A stretch of 64,000 bases of DNA from RGIG995 sp045603745 (GTDB taxonomy: Bacteria; Bacillota; Clostridia; Oscillospirales; UBA644): assembly GCA_045603745.1 (NCBI GenBank), contig JAZUMQ010000037.1:62001-126000 (forward strand). Direction: 5' to 3'. Under the pieces are notes generated by a model, which did no database searches, was not told where the DNA came from, and saw nothing but the letters and a program-made list of their open reading frames with translations. This document shows, in pieces, positions 1-7,873 of the stretch. Both the position numbers and the translations under genes were made by a program. Numbering within the stretch: the first letter of the stretch is position 1; every line of letters starts with the position of its first letter.

Positions 1-288
1 GTTGCCGGCACCTACAAGAAATGGTGTAACGAAAACGGCGTGAAGTACTTCTCCGTCGCTTCCGGCGGTGGTACCGGACGCACCCTGCACCCCGACAACA
101 TGGCAGCCGGACCCGCTTCTTACGGCATGACCGACACCATGGGTCGTATGCACTCCGACGCTCAGTTCGCCGGTTCTTCTTCCGTTCCCGCCCACGTAGA
201 AATGATGGGCTTGATTGGGGCGGGTAACAATCCCATGGTCGGTATGACTGTAGCGGTTGCCGTTGCCGTGGAAGAAGCTCAGAAGTAA
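1..288 (+). CDS. GGGtGRT protein, C-terminal part (5' end outside window)
   Basis: The reading frame is open from base 1 and ends at TAA 286-288, so about 95 C-terminal residues are visible. The motif GGGTGRT, which gives this family its name (Pfam GGGtGRT protein), sits near residue 23 of the visible part, followed by LHPDNMAAGP and a Gly/Ala/Val-rich end. The family is common in Clostridia and its function is not established. The start and any upstream partners lie outside the window. A hairpin follows the stop at 345. Identity is firm because of the exact name motif; the role is unknown. Confidence 0.85.
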   Translation, partial: VAGTYKKWCNENGVKYFSVASGGGTGRTLHPDNMAAGPASYGMTDTMGRMHSDAQFAGSSSVPAHVEMMGLIGAGNNPMVGMTVAVAVAVEEAQK

Positions 289-344
289 GTTTTACGAAAG
301 CCAATCTACTTTTCACGAGAAAAGAAAAGCGAAAGTAATATTCA

Positions 345-372
345 GGGTGCCACGATTGGGTGGCACCCTTAC
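345..372 (+). terminator. Hairpin after the GGGtGRT gene
   Basis: A perfect 9-bp stem (GGGTGCCAC / GTGGCACCC) with a 6-base loop lies 56 bp after the stop codon. The following T-run is poor (TTACTTC), so it may work together with the second hairpin just downstream. Confidence 0.6.
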
Positions 373-379
373 TTCATAT

Positions 380-416
380 AAAATTGACCCGGGACTTTTT
401 GTCCCGGGTTAATTTT
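380..416 (-). terminator. Terminator of the CotH-type gene, usable in both directions
   Basis: A 15-bp stem (AAATTGACCCGGGAC with its complement, one G-U pair) has a 5-base loop at 396-400. It abuts the minus-strand stop at 415, and in the minus direction the stem is followed by a T-rich stretch. It lies between convergent genes, so it probably serves both. Confidence 0.75.
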
Positions 417-2700
417 ATGCTCCAAAATAATTTTTCATATCCTCGTCGGTGAGGGAGAAATAGGATTTCAAATCCGATTTTACCGCATCGGTACGAACTC
501 CGTCCTTAACGTAATTGCGAATCTTTTCAACACTGTTATTCCATTGGGATTCGGTTTTTCCCCACCGTTGGCGATCCTTTGGAATCTCCGATTGCAGAGC
601 AGAGACAAGGGAATCGAGTGTGGAATTGATGTAGGTTTCGTTTAGAATCGTATTCATCAATTCTCCGTACCGCTTCAAAAAAGCATCTTTCCCTTTGGGA
701 TTCTTCAAAAGGGCGTTGATCAGAACGTGATCGCCCCCGGAATTGTTTAAAAACCATGCCACCGGGCTTTCCTTAACATAGAAAGACCAGTCCAGATCAA
801 AGAACATCCAACGCCATTTTCCGTCTCCCTCGGAAGTACGGAATCGACGGATATTGGCGAGATCCCGATCTCCAAAATAAGAACGGCAAATGTACCAATC
901 CATCAAACTCGTGGCGTCGATTCGCTCCGTAAGATAGGCATAGGCTTCGTCCGTGGTCATATCATGGGATTTGACGTAATTTTTCAGCGCCGTAAAATCC
1001 GCGGCAGAACCGGTCTGGGTATAACCGCCGGAAGAATAGACGATGTCAACAGAATCTTCCGAGACGTCGAAATGGCTTACCACGTAATCGTCGCTGAACC
1101 GCTCCCGAAGATAATAGATTCCCCAATATTCGCCTCCGAGATACAACACCACCGGTTTGATTGCCTGAGCGTACAGGGCAGTGGTTCCGTCCACGATACC
1201 GGTCGCCAATTCGTCCCGCAGCAGAGCGTTTGCCCAGTCTTCACTGCCACCCTTGAGAAGTAAAGAATTAAATTCATCGAATTCCCGATTCTCAAACAAG
1301 GGATATTTCAAGGTTCCCAAGCCGTATTCCGACCGGAATCGCAACTGAAAATTCTGTTTTGCTCCTTTGCGGCTGTCATTCCCGTGAAGTCGGAATCCAA
1401 AGGGAACGGAAAATTTTTCTTCGCCCCCTTCGATGAGGGTTAACTGTCCTTCGTATTCAAAATCTTGCTCTATGTGGTTCAAAATTCCCGATTCTTCCCC
1501 GGTCAAACAAGACTGAGGAATGGAAACGGTCACCACCGGAAGATCGTGTTTTTTGCCGATAATATAGGTATACGCACCATAATCGCTGGTTCGCACTCCG
1601 TCAAAGGAAAAGGTACGCAGAGTAGCCACTCCGTCGATGGAAATAGGTTCGGTATATACGGACGATGCGGTGGTAGGACGACTACCGTCCAAGGTATAAT
1701 AAATCGTCCCTGAACCGCTGAGGGATACCGTCACCGGAGCATCGTATACGCCGGAAGACAGATCCGCGGAAGGTGCAGAAAGGGCATTATCGTACCCCTC
1801 TCCGTTTTCACTGCCGGGAGTGGGGGTGGCAAAATAGCGGAAAGCCGTACCGTTACGACCGTAACTTTCATTTTTTGCAAGATCGGTAGGAAGAACGATA
1901 ACGTCACAAAAAACGCCGTCCTTTGCCAGGTACACCGACTCCCCTTCGGAACTGATTTTAAAAGAGGCGTGATTGCTCCCCAAAGCCGTATTCCCCGAAC
2001 AATAGACCACAAAATATTCACCCGGTTGCAGGGTTACGGAGGGGAAGGAAAAGCGCGCCGGTTCTTTGCGTTTGTCGGTCAGCGTATAGCCCGAAAGATC
2101 CATGGGCTGATCGGAATTGTTTTTTACTTCCACCCAATCATGGCCGTCTCCGGAGGACATGATTTCCGAAAGAATCAACTTCGGCAACGTCAATCCTTTC
2201 AAATAAGCATCGTATCCCTCCCGCGTATTGGCGTAGCCGGGGGTAGAATATTCACAAATACCGTCGGCAGAAAAAGATTCCCCTTTTGTCGAGGCAGAAT
2301 AGGTCAGTTGGGAGATTGCTTTTCCTCCATACGTCAGATAGACCGTCTCCCCTTCGGCAGACAAATGGAAGGCGGAATTTTCGGGCAACACCACCGTCAG
2401 GTATTCTCCCTCCCGAATCTGCATTCCGGTCAGGGGGTAGGCTTTAGGATCGGAAAGATCGTCGGTTAAGGCATAGGCGGAAAGATCCACCGTCTCCCCT
2501 TCCCGATAATACAGTTCCACCCAATCCAGCGTGTGCCCCATGGTCAATTTTTCATTATCGGGCATCACTTCGTTGATGACGATGTTCGCGGGGTTCGTGG
2601 CAGTTTCAGAATCGGTGGAAGGTTCCACCGCCGGCTGACACCCGGAAAAGGTCAACGCAACCACGAGCAATGCAACAATCAAAAAACGAACGCCTTTCAT
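415..2700 (-). CDS. Secreted lipoprotein with two lamin-tail domains, a chitobiase-type domain and a CotH kinase-like domain
   Basis: The start at 2700 is chosen because GAGGTG lies 6 bases upstream; a further in-frame ATG at 2715 has no site. The protein (761 aa) starts with a signal peptide and the lipobox LTFSGC, so it should be anchored outside the membrane. Two lamin-tail-like domains follow (about residues 40-140 and 175-300, each with a WVE(L/V) core and an LSxYxLTD strand). Next is a chitobiase C-terminal-like segment (IYYTLDGSRP, about 310-390) and a CotH-like kinase domain (about 395-740) with GDRDLANIRRF and FFDLDWSF, the metal and ATP site region. CotH kinases phosphorylate secreted or coat proteins; lamin-tail domains are adhesion-type modules. 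The substrate is unknown. The gene stands alone between its own promoter and terminator. Confidence 0.85.
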   Translation of the reverse strand: MKGVRFLIVALLVVALTFSGCQPAVEPSTDSETATNPANIVINEVMPDNEKLTMGHTLDWVELYYREGETVDLSAYALTDDLSDPKAYPLTGMQIREGEYLTVVLPENSAFHLSAEGETVYLTYGGKAISQLTYSASTKGESFSADGICEYSTPGYANTREGYDAYLKGLTLPKLILSEIMSSGDGHDWVEVKNNSDQPMDLSGYTLTDKRKEPARFSFPSVTLQPGEYFVVYCSGNTALGSNHASFKISSEGESVYLAKDGVFCDVIVLPTDLAKNESYGRNGTAFRYFATPTPGSENGEGYDNALSAPSADLSSGVYDAPVTVSLSGSGTIYYTLDGSRPTTASSVYTEPISIDGVATLRTFSFDGVRTSDYGAYTYIIGKKHDLPVVTVSIPQSCLTGEESGILNHIEQDFEYEGQLTLIEGGEEKFSVPFGFRLHGNDSRKGAKQNFQLRFRSEYGLGTLKYPLFENREFDEFNSLLLKGGSEDWANALLRDELATGIVDGTTALYAQAIKPVVLYLGGEYWGIYYLRERFSDDYVVSHFDVSEDSVDIVYSSGGYTQTGSAADFTALKNYVKSHDMTTDEAYAYLTERIDATSLMDWYICRSYFGDRDLANIRRFRTSEGDGKWRWMFFDLDWSFYVKESPVAWFLNNSGGDHVLINALLKNPKGKDAFLKRYGELMNTILNETYINSTLDSLVSALQSEIPKDRQRWGKTESQWNNSVEKIRNYVKDGVRTDAVKSDLKSYFSLTDEDMKNYFGA

Positions 2701-2734
2701 TATAACACCTCGCAACCGACTTTTCTATAATTTA

Positions 2735-2763
2735 ATTATATCACACACCGTCCTGCGCTGCAA
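2735..2763 (-). promoter_or_regulatory. Promoter of the CotH-type gene
   Basis: On the minus strand TTGCAG (2763-2758), a 17-bp spacer and a perfect TATAAT (2740-2735) lie 35 bp upstream of the start. Confidence 0.65.
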
Positions 2764-2887
2764 GATGGGAAATGAAAACTTTTCCTTAATAATTTGTGAA
2801 GGCCCTGCCGACAATGGAAGGCATGATGCTACTCCCGAAACACAAAAGAGAGAACCTTTTTTCTTATCTACCTCATTCTATATTCCG

Positions 2888-3592
2888 TTACGTAATCAAC
2901 CCGCCGTTGGGGGAAAGAACCTGACCGGTAAGGAAGGCGGACTGTTCGGTGGTGAGCCAATAAACGACGTCAGCGATTTCTTCGGGGGTTCCGATGCGAC
3001 CGAGGGGGGTCTCTTCGGCGAGACTTTGCAGGGTTTCTTTGGTCAAGGAACCGTTCATCTCAGTATCAATGACCCCGGGGGCGACGCAGTTGACCCGAAT
3101 TCCGGAGGGGGCAACTTCCTTTGCCAAGGCTTTGGTCAAACCGATGACCCCGGCTTTGGCGGCGGAATAGTGGACTTCACAAGACGCGCCCACCTGTCCC
3201 CACATGGACGAAAGATTGACGATACAGCCCTGTTGCCGGGAAATCATGCCGGGCAAGACCGCCTTACTGCACCGAAAAGTTCCCCCCAGATGCGTTTGAA
3301 TCATCTGTTCCCAGTCCTCTTCGGAAATATTTTGAAAGAGGGAAAAGCCGGAAATCCCGGCGTTGTTGACGAGGACGTCAAAGGAAGGAAGGGTCTCAAA
3401 AATTTTCGCTACGGCATTTTTATCCGAGACGTCACATTTCAGGGGGATTGCACCGGTTTGTGAGGCAAGGGTCTGGGCGGCGGTATCGTTGGCACGATAG
3501 AAAAAATACACTTTGTCTCCGGCGGCGGTAAATTTACGGACGCAGGCGGCACCGATGCCCCGGCTTCCGCCGGTAATTAAAACGGTTCTCAT
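2888..3592 (-). CDS. Short-chain dehydrogenase/reductase, FabG-like
   Basis: The protein (234 aa) begins MRTVLITGGSRGIG: the TGxxxGIG cofactor motif is at residues 7-14, so the start at 3592 is right and the longer open frame is not used. NNAG (about 82-85) and the catalytic Ser-Tyr-Lys set (S about 134, YSAAK about 147-151) are present. Length and motifs fit a FabG-type 3-oxoacyl-ACP reductase, an NADPH-dependent cytosolic enzyme, but many SDRs with other substrates look the same. It begins one base after the stop of the HAD gene, so the two are translationally coupled. The downstream side has no clear terminator before the next gene's promoter. Confidence 0.85.
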   Translation of the reverse strand: MRTVLITGGSRGIGAACVRKFTAAGDKVYFFYRANDTAAQTLASQTGAIPLKCDVSDKNAVAKIFETLPSFDVLVNNAGISGFSLFQNISEEDWEQMIQTHLGGTFRCSKAVLPGMISRQQGCIVNLSSMWGQVGASCEVHYSAAKAGVIGLTKALAKEVAPSGIRVNCVAPGVIDTEMNGSLTKETLQSLAEETPLGRIGTPEEIADVVYWLTTEQSAFLTGQVLSPNGGLIT

Positions 3593-3593
3593 A

Positions 3594-4364
3594 TCAAAGC
3601 ACCTTTTCCAATTCGGTAATATGGGAAATCTCCCAATCAATACGTAAATTTTCGGGGCGGGGTGCACCGTTGCGATTGACCCAGCAGGTCAAAATATCGG
3701 CGTTGTTTCCCCCTAAAATATCCCCGGAAAGGGAATCCCCCACAATCAGAGTTTCGGTTCGTTTCAGTTCCGGGTAGTCGGCAAAAATCTTATCGAAAAA
3801 TTCCGGAGCGGGCTTGGCGTATCCCACGTCTTCGGAAATGTAGATTCCTTTGACGATTTCGGGAATTTTCGTCTTTAACATACGGGCGGTCTGGACGTGT
3901 TTCAATCCGTTGGTGACAATATAAAGGCGATAGTTTCGACTCAACCGCTGACAGACTTCTTCCGCGCCGGGAAAGGGGAAAGCGTATTTCCCCAAATTGC
4001 CCTCGTAGGTTTTGGTGGCAAGGGCGGGGTCGCCGTCAAGATTCAATTCCTCAAAGGTCCGCTGAAAACGGCGCACTTTCAACTCGTCCCGGGTAATCTC
4101 CCCCCGCTCCAGAGCCTTCCAGCAAGTGTCGTTGTGCTTATGGTAGACGGCGTGGGTCTCGGCATCAAAGGGGAAATTCAGGGTCTGAAAGGTCTCCTGC
4201 AACGCCGCTTGTTCGGAACGGTCAAAATCCAGCAACGTTCCGTCGGCGTCCAAAAGAATGGTTTTGACTTTCGGCTTAATTACGGCATTTTTCAGCGATA
4301 AAATCACGCCGGCAAAAAAGACGAGAATCAGCGCAACGATGGAAAGGACATAATACCAAGCCAT
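3594..4364 (-). CDS. YjjG/YfnB-type HAD phosphatase with an N-terminal membrane helix
   Basis: The protein (256 aa) has HAD motif I DADGTLLDFD at about 39-48, motif II VTNG near 150, Lys in the GYAKPAPEFF region near 185, and the acidic motif GDSLSGDILG near 210. This pattern is that of the YjjG/YfnB nucleotidase group, which hydrolyses pyrimidine nucleoside monophosphates in the cytosol. Unlike the usual family member (about 225-230 aa), about 30 extra residues with one hydrophobic helix (WYYVLSIVALILVFFAGVIL) precede the domain. The extension is real: AAGGAG sits 6 bases before this ATG. The enzyme is therefore likely tethered to the membrane, probably facing the cytoplasm. It lies between mrp and the SDR gene in one operon. 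Confidence 0.8.
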   Translation of the reverse strand: MAWYYVLSIVALILVFFAGVILSLKNAVIKPKVKTILLDADGTLLDFDRSEQAALQETFQTLNFPFDAETHAVYHKHNDTCWKALERGEITRDELKVRRFQRTFEELNLDGDPALATKTYEGNLGKYAFPFPGAEEVCQRLSRNYRLYIVTNGLKHVQTARMLKTKIPEIVKGIYISEDVGYAKPAPEFFDKIFADYPELKRTETLIVGDSLSGDILGGNNADILTCWVNRNGAPRPENLRIDWEISHITELEKVL

Positions 4365-4409
4365 AGAATCTCCTTTTTGAAAAAGGGGAGCGCGAGGCTC
4401 CCCCTAAAA

Positions 4410-5222
4410 TCAGATTTTTTCCAGCCGTTCCGATGCCCGGTCGAGGGAATCGCCTTCAAACAATTCCACAAGCCCACTGTCGCACTGACGGGCAAAATCC
4501 GGGTCGAGAGGAATCTTGGCAAGGACGGGGAGGGAATAATCCTCACTGACCTTGTCGATGTGGCTTTCCCCGAACAATTCGATACGTTTTCCGCAATCGG
4601 GACATTTGAGATAACTGTAGTTTTCAATCAAGCCGAGAATGGGAATATTCATTTTATTCGCCATATTCACCGCTTTTGCCACAATCATGGAAACCAAATC
4701 CTGGGGAGAAGTAACGATGACGATTCCGTCCACGGGAAGAGATTGGAACACGGTGAGAGGAACGTCGCCGGTTCCCGGAGGCATATCCACGAACATATAG
4801 TCCACGTCGCCCCAGATGGCATCGGTCCAGAATTGGGTGACCGTTCCGGCGATGACGGCGCCCCGCCAGATGACCGGGGTAGTTTCGTCCGGCAAAAGAA
4901 GATTGGTAGAAACTACGGAAATGCCGGTTTTGGTGCGTGCCGGATACATACCCATTTCATCGCCCTGCAATGGGCCTTTCAGACCGAACAATTTGGGAAT
5001 GGACGGACCGGTAATATCTGCGTCGAGAATGGCGGTTTTATATCCTTTACGGTTCATCAACACCGCAAGCATGGCGCTGACGGAAGATTTCCCGACCCCG
5101 CCTTTCCCGCTGACGACAGCAATCACTTTTTTTACGTTGCTCATTTCATGGGGCTTTGCTTTGAGGCTTTCCGCGCCTCCGCAATTCTGCCCACAGGTTT
5201 TGCAATCATGCGTGCAACCCAT
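4410..5222 (-). CDS. Mrp/NBP35-family P-loop ATPase (iron-sulfur cluster carrier)
   Basis: The protein (270 aa) carries the deviant Walker A motif SGKGGVGKSS near residues 38-47 and the DMPPGTGD motif near 147. The N-terminus has CTHDCKTCGQNC, a four-cysteine arrangement typical of NBP35-like members that bind a 4Fe-4S cluster, and a second CPDC pair follows near 210. Family members load Fe-S clusters onto target proteins in the cytosol. AGGAGG lies 6 bases before the start, and a promoter is present at 5261-5289. It is the first gene of the mrp-HAD-SDR operon. Confidence 0.88.
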   Translation of the reverse strand: MGCTHDCKTCGQNCGGAESLKAKPHEMSNVKKVIAVVSGKGGVGKSSVSAMLAVLMNRKGYKTAILDADITGPSIPKLFGLKGPLQGDEMGMYPARTKTGISVVSTNLLLPDETTPVIWRGAVIAGTVTQFWTDAIWGDVDYMFVDMPPGTGDVPLTVFQSLPVDGIVIVTSPQDLVSMIVAKAVNMANKMNIPILGLIENYSYLKCPDCGKRIELFGESHIDKVSEDYSLPVLAKIPLDPDFARQCDSGLVELFEGDSLDRASERLEKI

Positions 5223-5260
5223 AATAGAACCTCCTTGAGGGTAATGATATTCTACTGATT

Positions 5261-5289
5261 ATGATACCACACAAGAGGAAAAAAGTCAA
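5261..5289 (-). promoter_or_regulatory. Promoter of the mrp-HAD-SDR operon
   Basis: Minus strand TTGACT (5289-5284), 17-bp spacer, TATCAT (5266-5261), 38 bp upstream of the mrp start. Confidence 0.6.
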
Positions 5290-5330
5290 GGGAAAATGGA
5301 AAAAAATAAAAAAGATTCGTCTTTTTTTAC

Positions 5331-5359
5331 TTGACAGACCGACTTTTTGGTGATACAAT
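5331..5359 (+). promoter_or_regulatory. Promoter of the DUF1273 gene
   Basis: A perfect TTGACA (5331-5336), 17-bp spacer and TACAAT (5354-5359), 27 bp before the ATG at 5387. It is divergent from the mrp promoter. Confidence 0.75.
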
Positions 5360-5386
5360 AGAGAAAACGAAGAAAGGGGCGTACCG

Positions 5387-5986
5387 ATGGAGAAAAACAT
5401 TTTATGGAAACCGGCAGGAGAAGTTTGTGCATTCTCCGGTTATCGTCCCCAAAAATTGCCCTTTACGTCGGAATCTGACCCGGCTTGCACGATTCTGAAA
5501 ATGCGTTTGAAAGACGAAATATACAATGCCATTCAACAAGGGTGTACGGATTTTCTCTGCGGCATGGCGCTGGGAACAGACACGTGGGCAGCAGAAACGG
5601 TTTTGGAGATTCAGAAAACGCTGGACGGAATCAAACCGGTGCATCTCCATGCCTATCTCCCCTTTCCCGGACAAGATGCAAAATGGAGCGCAAAAAACCG
5701 TCGCAGATACCGGGAAATTCTGTTACAATGTGAATCTGTCACCATCGTTTCGTCCCAATATTTGCCTGATTGCATGGAGAGGAGAAACCGGGCAATGATT
5801 CATCGGGCGGATCGGCTGATTGCCGTATTTGACGGACAAAACGGCGGAACGAAGAATACCATTCGCATGGCGCACGAAAAGGGAATTGAAATCCGGATCT
5901 TATCCCCCGTTCCCCCGGAATATACCCCCGTAAAGCCGGGCGACGAGCCGCCGGAAGAAGAGGGGCAAATCAAATTGTTTTTCTAA
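5387..5986 (+). CDS. DUF1273 / YpsA-like SLOG-fold protein
   Basis: The protein (199 aa) opens with CAFSGYRPQKLPF near residues 13-25 and has the glycine-rich CGMALGTDTWAAE motif near 58-70 and YLPFPGQ near 91. These match the DUF1273 (YpsA) family, which has a SLOG/Rossmann fold thought to bind a nucleotide-like ligand. In Bacillus and Staphylococcus YpsA affects cell division, but its reaction is unknown. GAAAGGGG lies 6 to 13 bases before the start. The gene has its own promoter and terminator and so is monocistronic. Confidence 0.8.
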   Translation: MEKNILWKPAGEVCAFSGYRPQKLPFTSESDPACTILKMRLKDEIYNAIQQGCTDFLCGMALGTDTWAAETVLEIQKTLDGIKPVHLHAYLPFPGQDAKWSAKNRRRYREILLQCESVTIVSSQYLPDCMERRNRAMIHRADRLIAVFDGQNGGTKNTIRMAHEKGIEIRILSPVPPEYTPVKPGDEPPEEEGQIKLFF

Positions 5987-5991
5987 AAATT

Positions 5992-6016
5992 GAGAGAGCC
6001 ATCCGGCTCTCTCTTA
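5992..6016 (+). terminator. Terminator of the DUF1273 gene
   Basis: A perfect 9-bp stem GAGAGAGCC / GGCTCTCTC with loop ATCC starts 5 bases after the stop and is followed by TTATT. Confidence 0.75.
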
Positions 6017-6027
6017 TTCAATAAAAT

Positions 6028-7446
6028 TTAGAATGGATATTGCAACTTAATAAATCTGTAAATATGTCCTCCCGTATTATCTGCCGTACTTGAAGCAGGT
6101 GGGAAACGCTCACCCAACGGTTTATTATAACCATACATATGAGGTCCCGTTCTCCAAGAAACACATATTGTTCCATTCGACCCAATACTTGTAACTAGTG
6201 TTGAATGCCCAAATCCAGGATATCCATGAGCTCCTGCTGTGTTATATTTAATTTGTATCACATCCCCAATTTCTGGACGTTCATTGACGTTGGGGATTGA
6301 AGAAACAGATGTTGCGATCGTCGCATTTTTAATATAAGAACTATGAGGACCTGTCTTGTATTGTTGAGAATTATTATACACGATAAATTGATATAGCTGA
6401 TTTACCCCTGCCCAAGAAGATGATCGGTCTGACAATCCTCGAAAATACCAACTATTTCCCGAACCATTTACACCAAATTTCATAGTAAATCCCGCTCGCA
6501 GACAATGCGAAATGAAATTTGTACAATCCCAATTGTTTTCGCTTACCTCGGACATATCAACGTAAGTATCTGTTGAATTTATAGGTATAGGATTTCTTAC
6601 ATATTCCTCATTTGTCAAAATTGTCTGTGCATAATGTTTTGCACGATAACCACAATCCATCCAGTTGTCAAAAGAAATAGACGTCGTTATCGATGAGTTT
6701 TCTATCTACGACACAAAAGAAGCATCCTCCATGGCAAAACACTCAATCTGAAATTCATCATACACATTTTGCATTGATATTTCCGTTTGAGTCAACAAAC
6801 TGTCGATTGAAGCATAAACATCTTTCACTTCTAAATTAGTCATAAGATTTTGGAAATCAAATAAATCTAATTGCCCCCCTCGAACGGAGCTTTCAAAGCT
6901 TGCAGGATCCTCATTGTACCAATCAATAATAATCGGTTCTGCGGGATTTTGAACCCCAATCTGAACACATTCTCCTAAATAAGACCTCTCCGTCAATCCG
7001 GCATATTGTAATTCCAAGTGACAAGCAACCTTACAAACAAGAATATCCCCTATTGCTTTCCAATCTAAAACCGTATATGACCCGTCTATATACTCTTCAA
7101 GCAACCCTGATGCACGATTATATGAAGTATCATAAATAAGCTTACTTTTCAAATATCCTTTTAAGGTAGTAGACAACGGCAAATTTTCTATTTCAGAATT
7201 CACATATTTAAAGGGTGTTGAATCTGTTTGTAAAGATTTTTTGTCATTGCCGATAACGATAGTTGAACTTCGTTCTAAGCGATTGTATAATTCTATAGTA
7301 TCCGTTATTAAATTAAAATACGGAATCAATTGTTCCTCCGTTAAATCATCAAAAGAATCCGGAACTATAACATAATTCTCTGCAACGATCGGAACCGATT
7401 GCATAAGCACAACAATCGCAAATAGCACTACTAAAACTTTTTTCAT
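6028..7446 (-). pseudogene. Secreted amidase-domain (Amidase_6) protein interrupted by an in-frame TAG
   Basis: Two open frames lie in the same frame and are separated only by a TAG at 6708-6706. The upstream part (7446-6709, 246 aa) has a signal peptide and an unrecognised domain. After the TAG, translation continues without another stop through IENSSITTSISFDNW into MDCGYRAKHYAQ and an Amidase_6-type domain. That domain has DCTNFISHCLRAG (catalytic Cys region), GDVIQ and GHSTLV (His), which fits NlpC/P60-like cell-wall hydrolases. The Met at 6660 has no Shine-Dalgarno site and would give an enzyme with no signal peptide, so an independent second gene is unlikely. A decayed gene, a polymorphic stop or a base error are the main explanations. 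TAG is a real stop elsewhere in the window (spoIIE). GGGAGG precedes the start at 7446. The region is richer in A+T than its neighbours, which suggests acquisition. Confidence 0.7.
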
Positions 7447-7529
7447 AATAAACCTCCCAAAAAAGAATTGAACTCACTTTAAAGCAATCATTATAAAAAT
7501 CGAAAGCTCTCACACTCTCAATTTCTAAT

Positions 7530-7565
7530 AAAAAAGCACGTAAGCCAACCTCTCGACTCACGTGC
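7530..7565 (-). terminator. Terminator directly after the 29-codon gene
   Basis: On the minus strand GCACGTGAG pairs with CTTACGTGC (9 bp, one G-U) around a 12-base loop, followed by TTTTTTA. The stem begins only two bases after the stop of the small gene, so a ribosome at that stop would cover it. It lies upstream of the amidase-like gene and could act as an attenuator. Confidence 0.7.
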
Positions 7566-7567
7566 AA

Positions 7568-7657
7568 CTATTTGCTTGCTTCAACACAATCCTTCCAAAG
7601 GGAAAATTTCAAAAAAGCAATTTGCAACGAGCCGGCTATATTTAAAACGGACTTCAT
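7568..7657 (-). CDS. 29-residue peptide of unknown function, or leader peptide
   Basis: The frame runs from ATG 7657 to TAG 7568 and encodes MKSVLNIAGSLQIAFLKF followed by SLWKDCVEASK. It has a full set of signals: a promoter at 7684-7713, AAGGAG 7 bases before the ATG, and a terminator directly after the stop. The peptide is basic at the N-terminus, hydrophobic in the middle, and has one Cys near the C-terminus. I do not recognise it: it lacks the Agr-type autoinducer pattern and is not obviously a class of toxin. It could be a small secreted or membrane-active peptide, or a leader peptide controlling read-through into the amidase-like gene downstream. Confidence 0.55.
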   Translation of the reverse strand: MKSVLNIAGSLQIAFLKFSLWKDCVEASK

Positions 7658-7683
7658 ACAAAACACTCCTTTTTCCTGATTCT

Positions 7684-7713
7684 ATTATATCATATTTTGC
7701 AACACAAAATCAA
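7684..7713 (-). promoter_or_regulatory. Promoter of the 29-codon gene
   Basis: Minus strand TTGATT (7713-7708), 18-bp spacer, perfect TATAAT (7689-7684), 26 bp before the ATG at 7657. Confidence 0.6.
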
Positions 7714-7825
7714 TATGGCACAATATACAAAATATTAAAAAAAACATGTGCAGTCTGCCTAAAACAAAATTGTTGCAAAAATAAAGATATCAGAATTTTC
7801 ATCGCTAATCTACTTGAATTTTCGC

Positions 7826-7866
7826 AAAAACCACCCGAAAAAGAATTTCTTTTTCGGGTGGTTTTT
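7826..7866 (-). terminator. Terminator of the large ABC/DUF5696 operon
   Basis: A 14-bp stem CCACCCGAAAAAGA / TCTTTTTCGGGTGG, with T-runs on both sides, lies 13 bp after the last permease stop. It can work in both directions. The stretch 7714-7825 between it and the small-gene promoter holds no gene that I can support. Confidence 0.8.
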
Positions 7867-7873
7867 TATCCGA

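Noticed and set aside
2..300. Full-length GGGtGRT start inside the window at ATG 40
   Set aside because: The frame is open to base 1 and the family is much longer, so the ATG at 40 is internal.
2765..3463. A 232-codon plus-strand frame over the SDR gene
   Set aside because: The SDR motifs on the other strand explain the region, and the plus frame begins inside the promoter of the CotH-type gene.
6028..6660. A separate 210-aa amidase gene starting at 6660
   Set aside because: There is no ribosome site and no signal peptide, and the frame continues upstream through a single TAG into the signal-peptide-bearing half, so one interrupted gene is the better reading.
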